Assembly (NCBI GenBank): GCA_024231375.1 | Contig: JAAEQP010001655.1 | Coordinates: forward strand, 1 to 47,387 | Direction: 5' to 3' | DNA from: a bacterium | Lineage (GTDB): Bacteria > Hydrogenedentota > Hydrogenedentia > Hydrogenedentiales > SLHB01 | Length of the DNA: 47,387 nt | Part shown: positions 1 through 9,365 of the stretch, piece by piece | Position numbering within the stretch: the first letter of the stretch is position 1 | Layout: each line of letters starts with the position of its first letter | Notes under the pieces: generated by a model | Seen by the model: the letters and a program-made list of their open reading frames with translations, nothing else | Told to the model about the DNA's origin: nothing | The model's database searches: none | Made by a program: the position numbers and the translations under genes

Positions 1-78
1 AAGCGCGGCGTCAAGGGAAAGCGTAAACAAGCTGCATGGGACAACTCCTACCTCGAAGAACTCATCATGCAGGTCTAG
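1..78 (+). CDS. C-terminal end of an unidentified gene (partial)
   Basis: The first frame is open from base 1 to a TAG at 76-78 and encodes 25 residues starting KRGVKGKRKQ and ending in EELIMQV. The basic stretch followed by a short acidic/hydrophobic tail and the use of mostly C- or G-ending codons look like a real C-terminus cut by the window edge. Too little remains to name a family. The next gene starts 149 nt downstream on the same strand, so they need not share an operon. Confidence 0.4.
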   Translation, partial: KRGVKGKRKQAAWDNSYLEELIMQV

Positions 79-227
79 CTTTTAGTGCGATTGCCCTGGC
101 GTCCCGCGTACGGCTGCTCCCTCATGGCCACCGCAGCCGCCAGGCCTTGCGCCGGGCGAGCCCCGAACGCTATCGTGCAATGAACACTCGAAGGAAACGC
201 GCTCACTCGATCACGGGGGACCTCACC

Positions 228-1643
228 ATGAACCGACGAGACTTTCTTCTCTCCATGGCCAGTGTCTTGGGCGGGACCGCGTGCGCCACCGCGGCAAGGC
301 GCGTTCCCCGACGACCGCCGAACATCGTACTCATCCTCATAGACGACCTTGGATGGCGGGACGTGGGGTGTTACGGCGGCGAGGCGTTTGAAACGCCGAA
401 CGTCGACCGGCTTGCCGCGCAGGGGCTTCGGTTCACCCAGGCCTACGCCAACTGCACGGTGTGTTCGCCGAGCCGCGCGGCCCTCATGACCGGCAAGAAT
501 CCCGCCCGCCTTGGGTTCACCGGGCATATCACGGCCATCGGCAAACACCGGCACCCGGAAGGCAGTCGCATTCTGCCACCGGATGACAAGATGTACGTGC
601 CTCACGAAGAAGTCACCCTCGCGGAAGCCTTGAAGCCCGCCGGCTACGCATCCGCCAGCGTCGGCAAGTGGCATCTGGGACACGAAGGGTACTGGCCCGA
701 GGACCAGGGGTTCGACATCAACATCGGCGGATGGACCCACGGCAGTCCGCCCAGCTACTTCCATCCCTACACCAAACCCAACCAGGAGTGGAACCCGTCC
801 ATCCCCACGCTGAAAGGTGGCCAACCCGGCGACTATCTCACCGACCGTCTGACCACCGACGCCATCGGGTTCATGGAGGACAACCGCGACCGGCCCTTCT
901 TTCTCTATCTCACCCACTACGCGGTCCACACGCCGCTCCAGGCGCCCAAGGACCTTGCAGACAAGTATCGGCGCAAACTCGACGGGACCGGCACGCCCAT
1001 TGACCCCGCCTATGCCGCCATGGTCGACAACACGGACACCAACGTGGGCCGGGTCCTGGATGCCCTGGACCGGCTGGGTCTCACCGACGACACGGTGGTC
1101 GTCTTCTTCTCGGACAACGGCGGCCGGCAGAAGAGCGCCAGCAACGCGCCCTTGCGCGAAGGCAAGGGATGGGTCTACGAAGGCGGCCTTCGCGTGCCGC
1201 TCATCATCCGTTGGCCGGGCCGCGTGCCCGAGGGACAGGTCTGCGACGAACCTGTCATCGGCACGGACCTCTATCCCACCTTCGTGGAACTGGCCGGGCC
1301 CGAGGCGCGCGCCGGATCGCCGCTGGACGGCATCAGCCTCACGCCCTTGTGGAACGGCGCGGACCACCTCGACCGCGACACGCTCTATTGGTACTACCCC
1401 CACTACCATCCGACGGCCAAACTGCCCGCCGCGGCCATCCGAAAAGGCGACTTCAAACTGGTCGAAACCTACGACCCGCCCAATATCGAGTTGTTCAACC
1501 TGACCGACGACCTGTCGGAACAGACAAACCTTGCCGCGGCCATGCCGGATAAGGTGAACGAGTTGCGTGCCGAATTCGAAGAATTCCTTGACCGAGTCGG
1601 CGCGATTCGACACACCATGAATCCCGACCGGCAACCCGATTAG
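228..1643 (+). CDS. Sulfatase, Tat-exported
   Basis: A 471-residue sulfatase that should hydrolyse sulfate esters of sugars or other organics outside the cytoplasm. Residues 1-20 look like a Tat signal (RRDFLL, then a hydrophobic stretch). The metal-binding IDD is at 38-40 and the formylglycine motif C-S-P-S-R is at 79-83, so Cys79 should be oxidised by a maturase; none is in this window. KWHLG and SDNGG stretches follow, as in the arylsulfatase family. An upstream in-frame ATG at 36 would add 64 residues of non-signal sequence, so I chose the ATG at 228, just after GGGGGACC and directly before the Tat motif. The next gene starts 30 nt downstream and is also a sulfatase, so they are probably co-transcribed. 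The substrate cannot be read from sequence. Confidence 0.9.
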   Translation: MNRRDFLLSMASVLGGTACATAARRVPRRPPNIVLILIDDLGWRDVGCYGGEAFETPNVDRLAAQGLRFTQAYANCTVCSPSRAALMTGKNPARLGFTGHITAIGKHRHPEGSRILPPDDKMYVPHEEVTLAEALKPAGYASASVGKWHLGHEGYWPEDQGFDINIGGWTHGSPPSYFHPYTKPNQEWNPSIPTLKGGQPGDYLTDRLTTDAIGFMEDNRDRPFFLYLTHYAVHTPLQAPKDLADKYRRKLDGTGTPIDPAYAAMVDNTDTNVGRVLDALDRLGLTDDTVVVFFSDNGGRQKSASNAPLREGKGWVYEGGLRVPLIIRWPGRVPEGQVCDEPVIGTDLYPTFVELAGPEARAGSPLDGISLTPLWNGADHLDRDTLYWYYPHYHPTAKLPAAAIRKGDFKLVETYDPPNIELFNLTDDLSEQTNLAAAMPDKVNELRAEFEEFLDRVGAIRHTMNPDRQPD

Positions 1644-1673
1644 TCCGTCTCAAACGAGAAGGAGAGGAGCATC

Positions 1674-3080
1674 ATGCGTAGCGGCCTTTCGCGACGACGA
1701 TTCCTGACGCGGCTAATGGCGGGGGCAACCGGTCTCGGTCTGCTTGCGCGATCTCGCACCGGCGCAGCCCAAGGGCGACCGCCGGGGCCGAACATCGTGT
1801 TCATCATGGCCGATGACCTCGGCTATGGCGACCTCGGCTGCTACGGTCAGCAACGCATCAAAACGCCCAATATCGACCGTCTCGCCCGTGAAGGAACCCG
1901 GTTCACGCAATGCTATGCCGGCTCCACGGTCTGCGCGCCCTCGCGGTGCAGTCTCATGACCGGGAAGCACACGGGCCATACTCGCATCCGCGACAACATT
2001 CCCCATGAAATCTGGCTGCAGCCCGACGACGTGACCGTGGGCGAAGTGCTGAAACAGGCGGGATACCACACCGGCGCCATCGGGAAATGGAGCCTGGGCA
2101 ACCCCGGTTCGTGGGGCATAGCCAATTGCCAGGGGTTCGACTACTTCTACGGTCATCTCAGCCAGGACCAGGCCCATTTCTATTACCCCGACTACCTCTG
2201 GGAAAACGAGAAGGTCGTTCAACTCAGTGGCAACCGAAGCGAGGAGCGAAACGAGTACACACACGACCTGTTCACGGAGAAAGGTCTCGGGTTCATCCGC
2301 GAAAACCACCAGCGGCCGTTCTTCCTGTACATGGCCTATACGCTCCCTCATTGGTCCGACTTCGATCACGATACGCCCGAATCTCAGATCGTGCCGTCCG
2401 ACACGCCGTATACCGACGAGGACTGGCCTCAAGTGGAGAAGAATTACGCGGCCATGGTCACGCGCCTCGACAAGGACGTAGGCAGAACGCTCGACCTGCT
2501 CAAGGAACTGGGCCTCGACGAAAACACCATCGTCTTCTTCACGAGCGACAACGGCCCGTCGGCCGAATCCTCACATTCGGTTGAGTTCTTTGATAGCAAT
2601 GGTCCCTTGCGCGGCGTGAAACGCGACCTCTACGAAGGCGGCATTCGGGTACCCATGATCGCGCGATGGCCGGGCCGTGTCCCCGAGGGCCGCGCCAGCG
2701 ACCAGGTGTGGGCGTTCTGGGACGTTCTGCCCACCTTGGCCGAACTGGCCGGGCTCCCCGTTCCCGAAGAGACCGACGGCATCTCCATGGCGCCCACGCT
2801 GGCCGGTCGAGACCAAGCCCAGCAACACGACTACCTCTACTGGGACTATGGCCATGTCCGCGGCGGATTCTCGCAGGCGGTCCGGTCCGGAGATTGGAAG
2901 GGAGTCCGTCGTGGACCGGATGGCCCCATTGAACTCTACGACCTGTCCAGCGACGTAGGGGAGACCCACGATCTCGCGGGCGAGAAACCGGACATCGTCG
3001 CACGGATTGCGGCCATGATCGAGGAAGCCTATACCCCGTCCCCCGACTACCCAATCAAGACGAGGAAGACGCGACGCTGA
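1674..3080 (+). CDS. Sulfatase (arylsulfatase A-like), Tat-exported
   Basis: A 468-residue sulfatase and probable operon partner of the preceding one. The N-terminus has SRRRFLTRL followed by a short hydrophobic core, a Tat-type signal. The ADD metal ligands are at 46-48 and the formylglycine motif C-A-P-S-R at 87-91. The FTSDNGP and RGVKRDLYEGGIRVP stretches match the arylsulfatase core. The start has a strong GGAGAGGAG Shine-Dalgarno at proper spacing. The two enzymes are related but diverged, so they may act on different sulfated positions of one polymer; that is inference. About 180 nt without a clear feature follow before the next gene. Confidence 0.92.
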   Translation: MRSGLSRRRFLTRLMAGATGLGLLARSRTGAAQGRPPGPNIVFIMADDLGYGDLGCYGQQRIKTPNIDRLAREGTRFTQCYAGSTVCAPSRCSLMTGKHTGHTRIRDNIPHEIWLQPDDVTVGEVLKQAGYHTGAIGKWSLGNPGSWGIANCQGFDYFYGHLSQDQAHFYYPDYLWENEKVVQLSGNRSEERNEYTHDLFTEKGLGFIRENHQRPFFLYMAYTLPHWSDFDHDTPESQIVPSDTPYTDEDWPQVEKNYAAMVTRLDKDVGRTLDLLKELGLDENTIVFFTSDNGPSAESSHSVEFFDSNGPLRGVKRDLYEGGIRVPMIARWPGRVPEGRASDQVWAFWDVLPTLAELAGLPVPEETDGISMAPTLAGRDQAQQHDYLYWDYGHVRGGFSQAVRSGDWKGVRRGPDGPIELYDLSSDVGETHDLAGEKPDIVARIAAMIEEAYTPSPDYPIKTRKTRR

Positions 3081-3259
3081 CGCCATATCAGGGCAGACTT
3101 CGACGGTCTTCCGGGACGGCATCCTCTTGACTGTCAGCCGTGTCCCGCATACACTTGAGATTGGCTTTGGGGAGCTGTGCGCAGGCGTACCCCACAGGAC
3201 CGGTATCAATCTGTTTCATAGACGAATCGGGATAGCCCTACACATGTCCCGGAGGCACC

Positions 3260-4600
3260 ATGATTTCAGACACTACGGATAGCGGCGAAAACGCTGGTGG
3301 ACCCCGCAAACGCATCGGTGAATTGCTCCTCGAGGCAGGGCTCATCACCAAGGACGCCCTCGAGGACGGCTTGGCAGCCCAGAAAAAGAACGGGGGCAAG
3401 ATCGTCGAGAACCTGATCGCCCTCGGGCATATGGAGGCCAGAACCTTCGTCCAGTTCCTGGCCCGGCAACCCGGCATCCCCAGCATCACGTTGACCAACT
3501 ACCAAATCTCGCCCGACCTCGTTGGTCTCATCCCGGGCGAGCTTGCACGGGAACATCAACTGTTTCCCATCGACAAGATGGGCAAGCTCCTGACCGTGGC
3601 CATGGCGTGCCCCCTCGACGCCGAGACCATCCAGGAACTCGAGACCATCACAGGACTGCGGGTCAAACCCATCCTCTGTCCCGTCAACGATATCGAGGCC
3701 GCCATCGCCAAGTACTACCACGTCGAAGGCGAACCCGAGCCGGAGGGCAACTTCGACCATCTCGGCGTCAGCCTCAAACTCGAAAGCATCGCGACTACCG
3801 TGCGGAAGTTCGAATCGCTTCCGGGACTGCCCGAGACCGTTGAACGCGTTCGCGAAGCCATGCTGGATCCCGAGATTCCCATCACCGACGTGGCCCGCGC
3901 CATCAGCACCGACCCGCCCATCTCGGCCCAGTTGCTCACCGTCGCCAATAGCGCCGCCTACGGATTCCAAAGCCGCGTGCTCAGCGTCGAAGCCGCCGCG
4001 TCGCTGCTTGGCTTGAAAGAAACGTACAGCATCGCCCTGTCGTCGGCGGTGATCGACCTTTTCTCGAAGTCCGACACCTTCGACTACCAAGGCTTCTGGA
4101 ACCGGTCCTTCGTCTGTGGCGCCGCGGCCAAGGCCATTGCCGAGGAACGTGGAGAAAGCAGACCTTCCGGTGTGTTCTCCGCCGGACTCCTCTATGACCT
4201 TGGACAACTCGCCCTGACGGAAGTTGCCGGCGACCGGTATGCCGAGATCGAGTCTGGTCTCGACGGCATTGAGTTGGTTCAGCAAGAGGAAGAGTCCCTT
4301 GGGCTGTCCCACACCGAAGCGGGATACGAGTTGGCGCGTGCCTGGGGATTCCCGCCTGAACTCGCCGAGCCCATCCGCTTCCACCACGCGCCCGAATCCG
4401 CCAAGGAAGTGCCGATCAACGTGGCTACCGTGGCCATCGCCGCGGTCATGGCCCGTGCGTACCAGGATGAAACGAGCGACAACCCCAATCTTTTCGAGCC
4501 GTGCCGGGCCTCACTCGAACAGTTGAACTTGACCCAGGCCGCCGCGGCCAAGGTCCTCCATCATCTCGTCGAAACCCTCGAAGTGCCGCCCAAACCCTAG
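3260..4600 (+). CDS. HDOD-domain protein with N-terminal MshEN domain
   Basis: A 446-residue cytoplasmic signalling protein. Residues 15-150 form an MshEN/GspE-N-type domain: R18-I-G-E-L-L then a Gln about 20 residues on, matching the RLG-x-x-L-x-x-x-G...L-x-x-Q pattern that binds c-di-GMP in MshE-type proteins. A second, weaker copy starts near KIVENLIALG. Residues 170-380 match HDOD, a degenerate HD fold without phosphohydrolase activity that is used for protein interaction in signalling and motility. The likely role is a c-di-GMP-responsive adaptor. No type II secretion or pilus ATPase gene is adjacent. The ATG at 3260 follows GGAGGCACC. The gene is separated from the glycosidase downstream by 36 nt. 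Confidence 0.85.
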   Translation: MISDTTDSGENAGGPRKRIGELLLEAGLITKDALEDGLAAQKKNGGKIVENLIALGHMEARTFVQFLARQPGIPSITLTNYQISPDLVGLIPGELAREHQLFPIDKMGKLLTVAMACPLDAETIQELETITGLRVKPILCPVNDIEAAIAKYYHVEGEPEPEGNFDHLGVSLKLESIATTVRKFESLPGLPETVERVREAMLDPEIPITDVARAISTDPPISAQLLTVANSAAYGFQSRVLSVEAAASLLGLKETYSIALSSAVIDLFSKSDTFDYQGFWNRSFVCGAAAKAIAEERGESRPSGVFSAGLLYDLGQLALTEVAGDRYAEIESGLDGIELVQQEEESLGLSHTEAGYELARAWGFPPELAEPIRFHHAPESAKEVPINVATVAIAAVMARAYQDETSDNPNLFEPCRASLEQLNLTQAAAAKVLHHLVETLEVPPKP

Positions 4601-4636
4601 TCCACAGGCCCCACACGGCCGTCCGGGAGGTCCTCC

Positions 4637-6139
4637 ATGAACCGACGCCGATTCTTCCTCATTGCGACCCTTGCGGTTGCCATTCTGTCCCCGCTTTCCG
4701 TCGGCGCCGAATCTTACGCGCCCACGTTCCGCGATTTCTCGGGGGCGTGCCAGGGGAAACTCGACGGGGACCTGTGGGACAACGCCCTCTCGTGGGACCG
4801 GCACGACATCCCTTGGGCCACCCTCGAACCCGAGCCCGGCGCGTGGAACCAGGGCGAACTCGACGCTTGGGGCCGACGCGCGATCGAGTATCGCGAACGC
4901 GGCGTGCAACTGCTCCCCATGCTGGGCTACAACGCCCCGTGGTCCTGGGACCGTGGACCCCGCACCGTGGCGCGGGACGGCAAGCGGATTCACATCACGC
5001 CCGAACGGCGTGGCCGGTTCACACGGGCCGTCTACACCCGCGCCGAACAAGGCCCGTGGCGACCCGAGACGGTCGAAATCGTCCAGGGCGACGGCACGTG
5101 GCCGCTCGCTGAAGAACACGTCCCGGCATGGTGCGAATACGTCCGCCGCGTCACGGCCCATCTCAATAGATCCCCTTACAACGTCGAATACTTCCAGATC
5201 TGGAACGAGGCCCATCCCGCCAGCGGGTTCTGGGAAGGCAATCTCGACACCTACATGCAGCGCGTGCATCTGCCCGCCGCGCGCGTCATCCACGAACTTG
5301 GCGGCAAGGTCGTGTACGGTGGGTTCCCGTGCTGCGGCAGCCGCGACGATCTGATCGCATTGCTCGACCGGCACGATGCGTGGGATTCCATCGACGTCAT
5401 CGACGTCCACTACAACGGACTCGACGCATGGCCCCATCTCAAGGCGGCCGCCGCCGAACGCGGGCGCCGGGACCTCGGTATCTGGCAAACCGAGCTCGGA
5501 TTCACCAGCAACCCCGCTTTTGTCAGCAACGTGTATCCCCGGATTCTCCACTGGTGCCTCACCAATGGCTGGGACCACCCCGACCGGTACAAGGCCTTCC
5601 TCTTCGCCTATTGGTCCCCCAACGACCCCAAAGCCTACGGGTACGGCAAGACCCTGCTCAACGGCGACAGCCTCAGCGTGCATGGCGCCAGCTTGGCGAC
5701 CCTCGCCGAACTGCTCCAGGGCGACGACTTGCGGGCTTTCCCCGGTGTGTCCTCCGCGTCGGGCGTGCCAACGGTGCTGACCGAGACCGAGACGTCCATT
5801 GAAGCCTTCGCGGTGGAGGATCGGATTGTCGTCGCCGTGCATTGGGTCCGGAAGGGCAGAACCCGCGGGCATGTTCCGCGCTCGATAGGTCTGTCCTTCA
5901 AGGGCGTTGACCGCAAGAGGGTCAAAGGCGTCGAACGATGGACGGCCGACGGAAAGCGCGAGGACATCTCCCGCCATCTGCGGCCGGGCTGGCGGCTAAC
6001 CGAAGTGAGAGCGCCCCTGGTGAGTAAGGACGACATCGTCGCCTCTGAATGGGACGGCATGTCCGACGGCAAGATTCGCAGCTTCTACGTGGCCCTCACG
6101 CTCGGCGAAGCAGACCGTCGCCCGAGTTACCGACGTTAG
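4637..6139 (+). CDS. Secreted glycoside hydrolase, GH39-like TIM barrel
   Basis: A 500-residue secreted enzyme with a signal peptide (MNRRRFFLIATLAVAILS, cleavage after about residue 24). The fold is a beta/alpha barrel of the GH-A clan type: WDRHDIPWATLEPEPG near the N-terminus, a QIWNEAH motif with the probable acid/base Glu191, and a WQTELGF motif with the probable nucleophile Glu286. The spacing fits GH39/GH5-like beta-xylosidases or related enzymes, but the family cannot be fixed by eye. The last 150 residues look like a beta-sandwich accessory domain. GGGAGGTCC precedes the ATG. It ends in a 4-nt overlap with the convergent murQ-like gene (stop codons at 6137-6139 and 6136-6138). Confidence 0.8.
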   Translation: MNRRRFFLIATLAVAILSPLSVGAESYAPTFRDFSGACQGKLDGDLWDNALSWDRHDIPWATLEPEPGAWNQGELDAWGRRAIEYRERGVQLLPMLGYNAPWSWDRGPRTVARDGKRIHITPERRGRFTRAVYTRAEQGPWRPETVEIVQGDGTWPLAEEHVPAWCEYVRRVTAHLNRSPYNVEYFQIWNEAHPASGFWEGNLDTYMQRVHLPAARVIHELGGKVVYGGFPCCGSRDDLIALLDRHDAWDSIDVIDVHYNGLDAWPHLKAAAAERGRRDLGIWQTELGFTSNPAFVSNVYPRILHWCLTNGWDHPDRYKAFLFAYWSPNDPKAYGYGKTLLNGDSLSVHGASLATLAELLQGDDLRAFPGVSSASGVPTVLTETETSIEAFAVEDRIVVAVHWVRKGRTRGHVPRSIGLSFKGVDRKRVKGVERWTADGKREDISRHLRPGWRLTEVRAPLVSKDDIVASEWDGMSDGKIRSFYVALTLGEADRRPSYRR

Positions 6140-7968
6140 GGAAGGACGCTCCCCAGGCGACCGCCGGCTGCGGCAAGGCGTGCCGTGGCCTCGGTCGCAT
6201 CGACATCGAGTTGTGTCATCACCACGGCGGCGCGAATGTCGTTCCCGGCTTTGTTCAAGGCTTCCCGCGCACCGGCTTCGTCCAATCCGGTGAGGGCCGC
6301 CACAATCCGCGCGGCGCGTTCGTGCAGTTTAGCGTTGACCGGTTTCATCCCCACCATCAAACCGTCGTACACATACCCCGCCCGCGCCATAGCGCCCGTC
6401 GAGATGAGGTTCAACACCAGTTTCGTGGCCGTGCCGGCTTTCAGGCGCGTCGATCCTGGCAATACTTCGGGGCCCGTGTCCAACGCGATGACGCAGTCCG
6501 CGCCGTCGCGGCACGCCGGGTTGCAGCACACCAGCACCGTCGATGCGCCGCGCGTCGCGGCCTCCTCCAATCCCCCGTGCACATACGGCGTCGTTCCCGA
6601 TGCAGCGATGCCCACCACCGTGTCGTCCTGCGTCACGGGCGGTTCGATGGACGCGATGTCGTTGCGCCCCAACGCCCGGTCGTCCTCGGCTCCTTCGATG
6701 CTGTTGCGCAGCGCTGCTTCGCCCCCCGCGATCAGGCCGATCACGGTCTCCGGTAAAACACCAAACGTGGGCGGGCATTCCGACGCGTCCAGCACGCCTA
6801 GTCGTCCGCTCGTGCCCGCGCCGATGTAGATCAGGCGCCCTCCCGAAGACAAGGAGTCGCCCGCCATCGCGATGGCTTCGGCGACACGCGCCTGCTGCCG
6901 CATCACGGCCGGGGCGATCGCCGCCGCGTCGCGGCACATATGATCCACCAATTCCGAGGGTGACAAGGCATCGATGTGCGGGGCATCAGCGCGGCGTCGT
7001 TCCGTAGGCGGAAGCCCCCCGCTCCCGTCGGCCGCCTCGCCGCGGCAGACCACCGAAATCGGCGCGCCGGGGGGGAGTTCATTCCGGTAGGCAAGCTCAA
7101 TCACCGCGCGATGGCCAAGGAGCGGTGCGACTTCCGGCGCCGCGGTGAGCCGCGTCTCGCCAAGGGCATGCGACAGTGCCTCGCGGTACCGTTCGCAATG
7201 TTCGACCAGACCGCCATTCAGGAACACCGGCGCATCGTCCGCCAATCCCAACCGGTCCGCGCCTGCCAGCACCTGACGTGCGAGCCGACGCGCTTGGTCG
7301 CGGACACAGGCGTCGGCAACCGCATCCCCCTCATCCGCCGCGGCCGTTACCGCCTTCGACAACCGGGCCACCTGCCGTTTGTCCGCGTCCTGCGCCCAGA
7401 GGACCAACTCGTCGAGTCCCGGCACCCCCGCTGCATGGGGAAGGGTTTCCCCGAGCACCGTCGACGGACCCATCCCGTCGGCCGCCTCGGCCGCGGCCCG
7501 CAATCCCGCCACCCCAAGTTGGTACGCGCTGCCGTCGTCCCCGAAGAGCGTGCCGCGTCCGCCGACAATTCTGGAATGGACCGGCCCGTCTTGAGCCACC
7601 ACGGCGGATCCCGTCCCCGCGATGGCAAGGACACCTTGCCCTTGTCCCGCATTGGCCATCAGCACGGGGCGCAGGTCTTCCGTGACGATCACGCGTTCCG
7701 CACCGAACTCGGTCGAGAGCGCATGGGCGATGGCCTCGCGCAAATGGAACCGGCGCGCGCCCGAGACACCGCACGCGATGACATCGGCCATGGGTCCACC
7801 TTTATCGAGAAGGTCGACAATCAGTTCGATGAGTACGCGGATGCTGGCATCGATGCCGAGTAAGATAGGGTTGCTGGCCGTCGACTCCAGTTCTCGAACC
7901 AACGCGCGGTCGTTGTACAACCCCGCCTTGGTGAAGCTTCCTCCGCCATCGATCCCGACCACACGCAT
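6136..7968 (-). CDS. murQ: Sugar kinase (BadF/BadG-type) fused to N-acetylmuramic acid 6-phosphate etherase
   Basis: A 610-residue fusion. Residues 1-290 are a BadF/BadG/BcrA-type kinase (N-terminal VVGIDGGGSFTKAG phosphate loop, AGTGSAVVAQDG, LFGDDGSAY), the family of N-acetylglucosamine kinases. From about 322 a full MurQ follows: TERRRADAPHIDALS, the SIS sugar-phosphate site IGAGTSGRLG, catalytic ASECPPTFG with Glu397, and the EGAEDD helix. MurQ splits MurNAc-6-P into GlcNAc-6-P and lactate, so the fused kinase probably makes its substrate from MurNAc (or phosphorylates anhMurNAc/GlcNAc), giving a one-protein cell-wall salvage step. An in-frame GTG lies two codons upstream, but the GGGGGA Shine-Dalgarno is spaced correctly only for the ATG at 7968. 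Confidence 0.9.
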   Translation of the reverse strand: MRVVGIDGGGSFTKAGLYNDRALVRELESTASNPILLGIDASIRVLIELIVDLLDKGGPMADVIACGVSGARRFHLREAIAHALSTEFGAERVIVTEDLRPVLMANAGQGQGVLAIAGTGSAVVAQDGPVHSRIVGGRGTLFGDDGSAYQLGVAGLRAAAEAADGMGPSTVLGETLPHAAGVPGLDELVLWAQDADKRQVARLSKAVTAAADEGDAVADACVRDQARRLARQVLAGADRLGLADDAPVFLNGGLVEHCERYREALSHALGETRLTAAPEVAPLLGHRAVIELAYRNELPPGAPISVVCRGEAADGSGGLPPTERRRADAPHIDALSPSELVDHMCRDAAAIAPAVMRQQARVAEAIAMAGDSLSSGGRLIYIGAGTSGRLGVLDASECPPTFGVLPETVIGLIAGGEAALRNSIEGAEDDRALGRNDIASIEPPVTQDDTVVGIAASGTTPYVHGGLEEAATRGASTVLVCCNPACRDGADCVIALDTGPEVLPGSTRLKAGTATKLVLNLISTGAMARAGYVYDGLMVGMKPVNAKLHERAARIVAALTGLDEAGAREALNKAGNDIRAAVVMTQLDVDATEATARLAAAGGRLGSVLP

Positions 7969-8038
7969 CGTCACATCCCCCGCCGTGATTCGCCACGCGG
8001 CCGTCCCGTCCCGACAACGTACGAAACGGCCATGGCGT

Positions 8039-8050
8039 CATGGTACCATG
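8039..8050. promoter_or_regulatory. 12-bp palindrome between divergent genes
   Basis: CATGGTACCATG is a perfect palindrome in the 108-nt gap between the divergent kinase-MurQ and dprA-like genes. Because it is symmetric, both strands carry TGGTACCAT, which resembles an extended -10 (TG-N-TANNNT). No good -35 was found for either strand, so an operator or a bidirectional promoter core are only possibilities. Confidence 0.3.
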
Positions 8051-8076
8051 GGCACAACCGGGGGAGAAACGACCGC

Positions 8077-9024
8077 ATGAACGATACGCACGACGCCACG
8101 GCCTTGCTTGCCGTGCTGCTGACATCCGGCGCGGGCCGCGCCACAGCACACCGCGCGCACCAACTGGCCGGGCAACTCAAGATGCCGCTTCACGAGATCC
8201 TCGGTCTCCCCAAAGTGAAGCGCATCAGACGCCTCGGCCCGCTGAACCCGCGGTTGGCGGAAACCCTCGGTCGATGCACTCGCGCCGCGATGAAGACCGC
8301 CGAACGCCTCGTTCGCGCCGTCGACGATGCGGGAGGCGAGAGTGTGCCCCTTGGCGCGCCGGGCTACCCGCCACGCCTACTCCAGGCCCTGGAGACGTCC
8401 GCACCGCCCGTCTTGTTCCTGGTGGGCGCCCGAAGCCTTCTCGACGAACCGGCCGCCGCCATCGTCGGCGCACGCCTCGCCACGGCCAAAGGACTGTCCC
8501 TGGCAACCAAATCCGCCGCGGCCTTGGCCGGGCACGGTGTACCTATCGTCAGCGGCGGCGCCCGAGGCGTAGACAGCGCGGCCCACGCGTCGTCCTTGTC
8601 GGCAGGAGGCGGGACCATCGTCGTCCTGCCCCAAGGGCTCCTGACCTACGACCCGCCCGCCCCGATCCGTGAGGGTATCGACGACGGACGCGTGCTCCTT
8701 CTCAGCGCGTTCGCGCCCGACACGTCCTGGCAAACTCACGCCGCCGTTACCCGCAATGCCACCATTGCCGCCCTTGCCGACCTCGTATGCGTTATCGAAC
8801 CGGCCAAACAAGGCGGAAGCATCCGCACCGCCCGCTACGCGTTGAAGCAAGGCGCGCGTCTCCTCGTCCACGTGAACCGCCGCAACCGCGCCGTCCTGGA
8901 ACCCCTTCAAGACGCCGGCGCCCTGCCCCTGGTCGAACCCGGTGCCTCGTTCGATATCCCCCGCATCACCCGCATGTGGGACGACCGTCCTCCCCGGCCC
9001 CAAGGACAAACCGACCTCTTCTGA
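8077..9024 (+). CDS. dprA: DprA/Smf-family DNA-processing protein
   Basis: A 315-residue member of the DprA family, which binds single-stranded DNA and loads RecA during uptake of DNA; distant members also act in nucleotide sensing. The N-terminal 90 residues are helical. The Rossmann fold runs from GAPGYPPRLL through the nucleotide-type motif SGGARGVDSAAH, VLPQGLLTYDPP, the TRNATIAALAD helix (equivalent to the RNRIIAGLS of DprA) and a shorter GGSIRTARYALKQG. The C-terminal winged helix of some DprAs is absent. I chose the ATG at 8077 because GGGGGAGAAAC sits before it; an in-frame ATG at 8032 lacks a ribosome site. It is divergent from the murQ fusion. Confidence 0.8.
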   Translation: MNDTHDATALLAVLLTSGAGRATAHRAHQLAGQLKMPLHEILGLPKVKRIRRLGPLNPRLAETLGRCTRAAMKTAERLVRAVDDAGGESVPLGAPGYPPRLLQALETSAPPVLFLVGARSLLDEPAAAIVGARLATAKGLSLATKSAAALAGHGVPIVSGGARGVDSAAHASSLSAGGGTIVVLPQGLLTYDPPAPIREGIDDGRVLLLSAFAPDTSWQTHAAVTRNATIAALADLVCVIEPAKQGGSIRTARYALKQGARLLVHVNRRNRAVLEPLQDAGALPLVEPGASFDIPRITRMWDDRPPRPQGQTDLF

Positions 9025-9157
9025 GTAGGGCCGGTCAACGCACATTGTGCACGGGATCCTTGCAGCAGCACAGTCGCAACCAAACGGAAGGGATAGGGCA
9101 ATCTGCCATGCGTTGGTTGCGACGTGGTCTCCTGACCGAGCCACTCCTCCCCCAACC

Positions 9158-9208
9158 CTCGGCGACATGTACCAACACCCCGCTTCGGCGCGACTACATG
9201 TCCCCGAA
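9158..9208 (+). repeat. Dispersed palindromic repeat, family 1, copy A
   Basis: A 51-bp unit running from CTCGGCGACATGTACC to CTACATGTCCCCGAA. Its outer ends are inverted (GACATGTA against TACATGTC), so the strand can fold on itself. It matches copy B at 9315 along nearly its whole length with scattered changes in the centre. It is REP-like in size and symmetry. Confidence 0.75.
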
Positions 9209-9314
9209 TGACCGGTTCTTCGTAGGGTGTGTCGAGGTCCGCCGGAGGCGGGGCGAACACGCACCATTCCGGATTAAGTTCCACGTCTGCGCGATGGTTC
9301 CGGAACCGCGCGCT

Positions 9315-9365
9315 CTCGGGGACATGTACCAAGCGCCGCCCCCGGCGCGACTACGTGTCCCCGAA
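9315..9365 (+). repeat. Dispersed palindromic repeat, family 1, copy B
   Basis: A 51-bp unit running from CTCGGGGACATGTACC through AAGCGCCGCC to CTACGTGTCCCCGAA. The GGGGACATGTA and TACGTGTCCCC ends are near-inverted. It is the cleanest copy in the window. The reverse complement of copy C at 25228-25299 shares its first 27 bases almost exactly. Confidence 0.8.

Noticed and set aside
75..1634. Long open frame antisense to the first sulfatase
   Set aside because: It lies fully opposite a clear sulfatase; its length is due to high GC and it has no recognisable domain or ribosome site.
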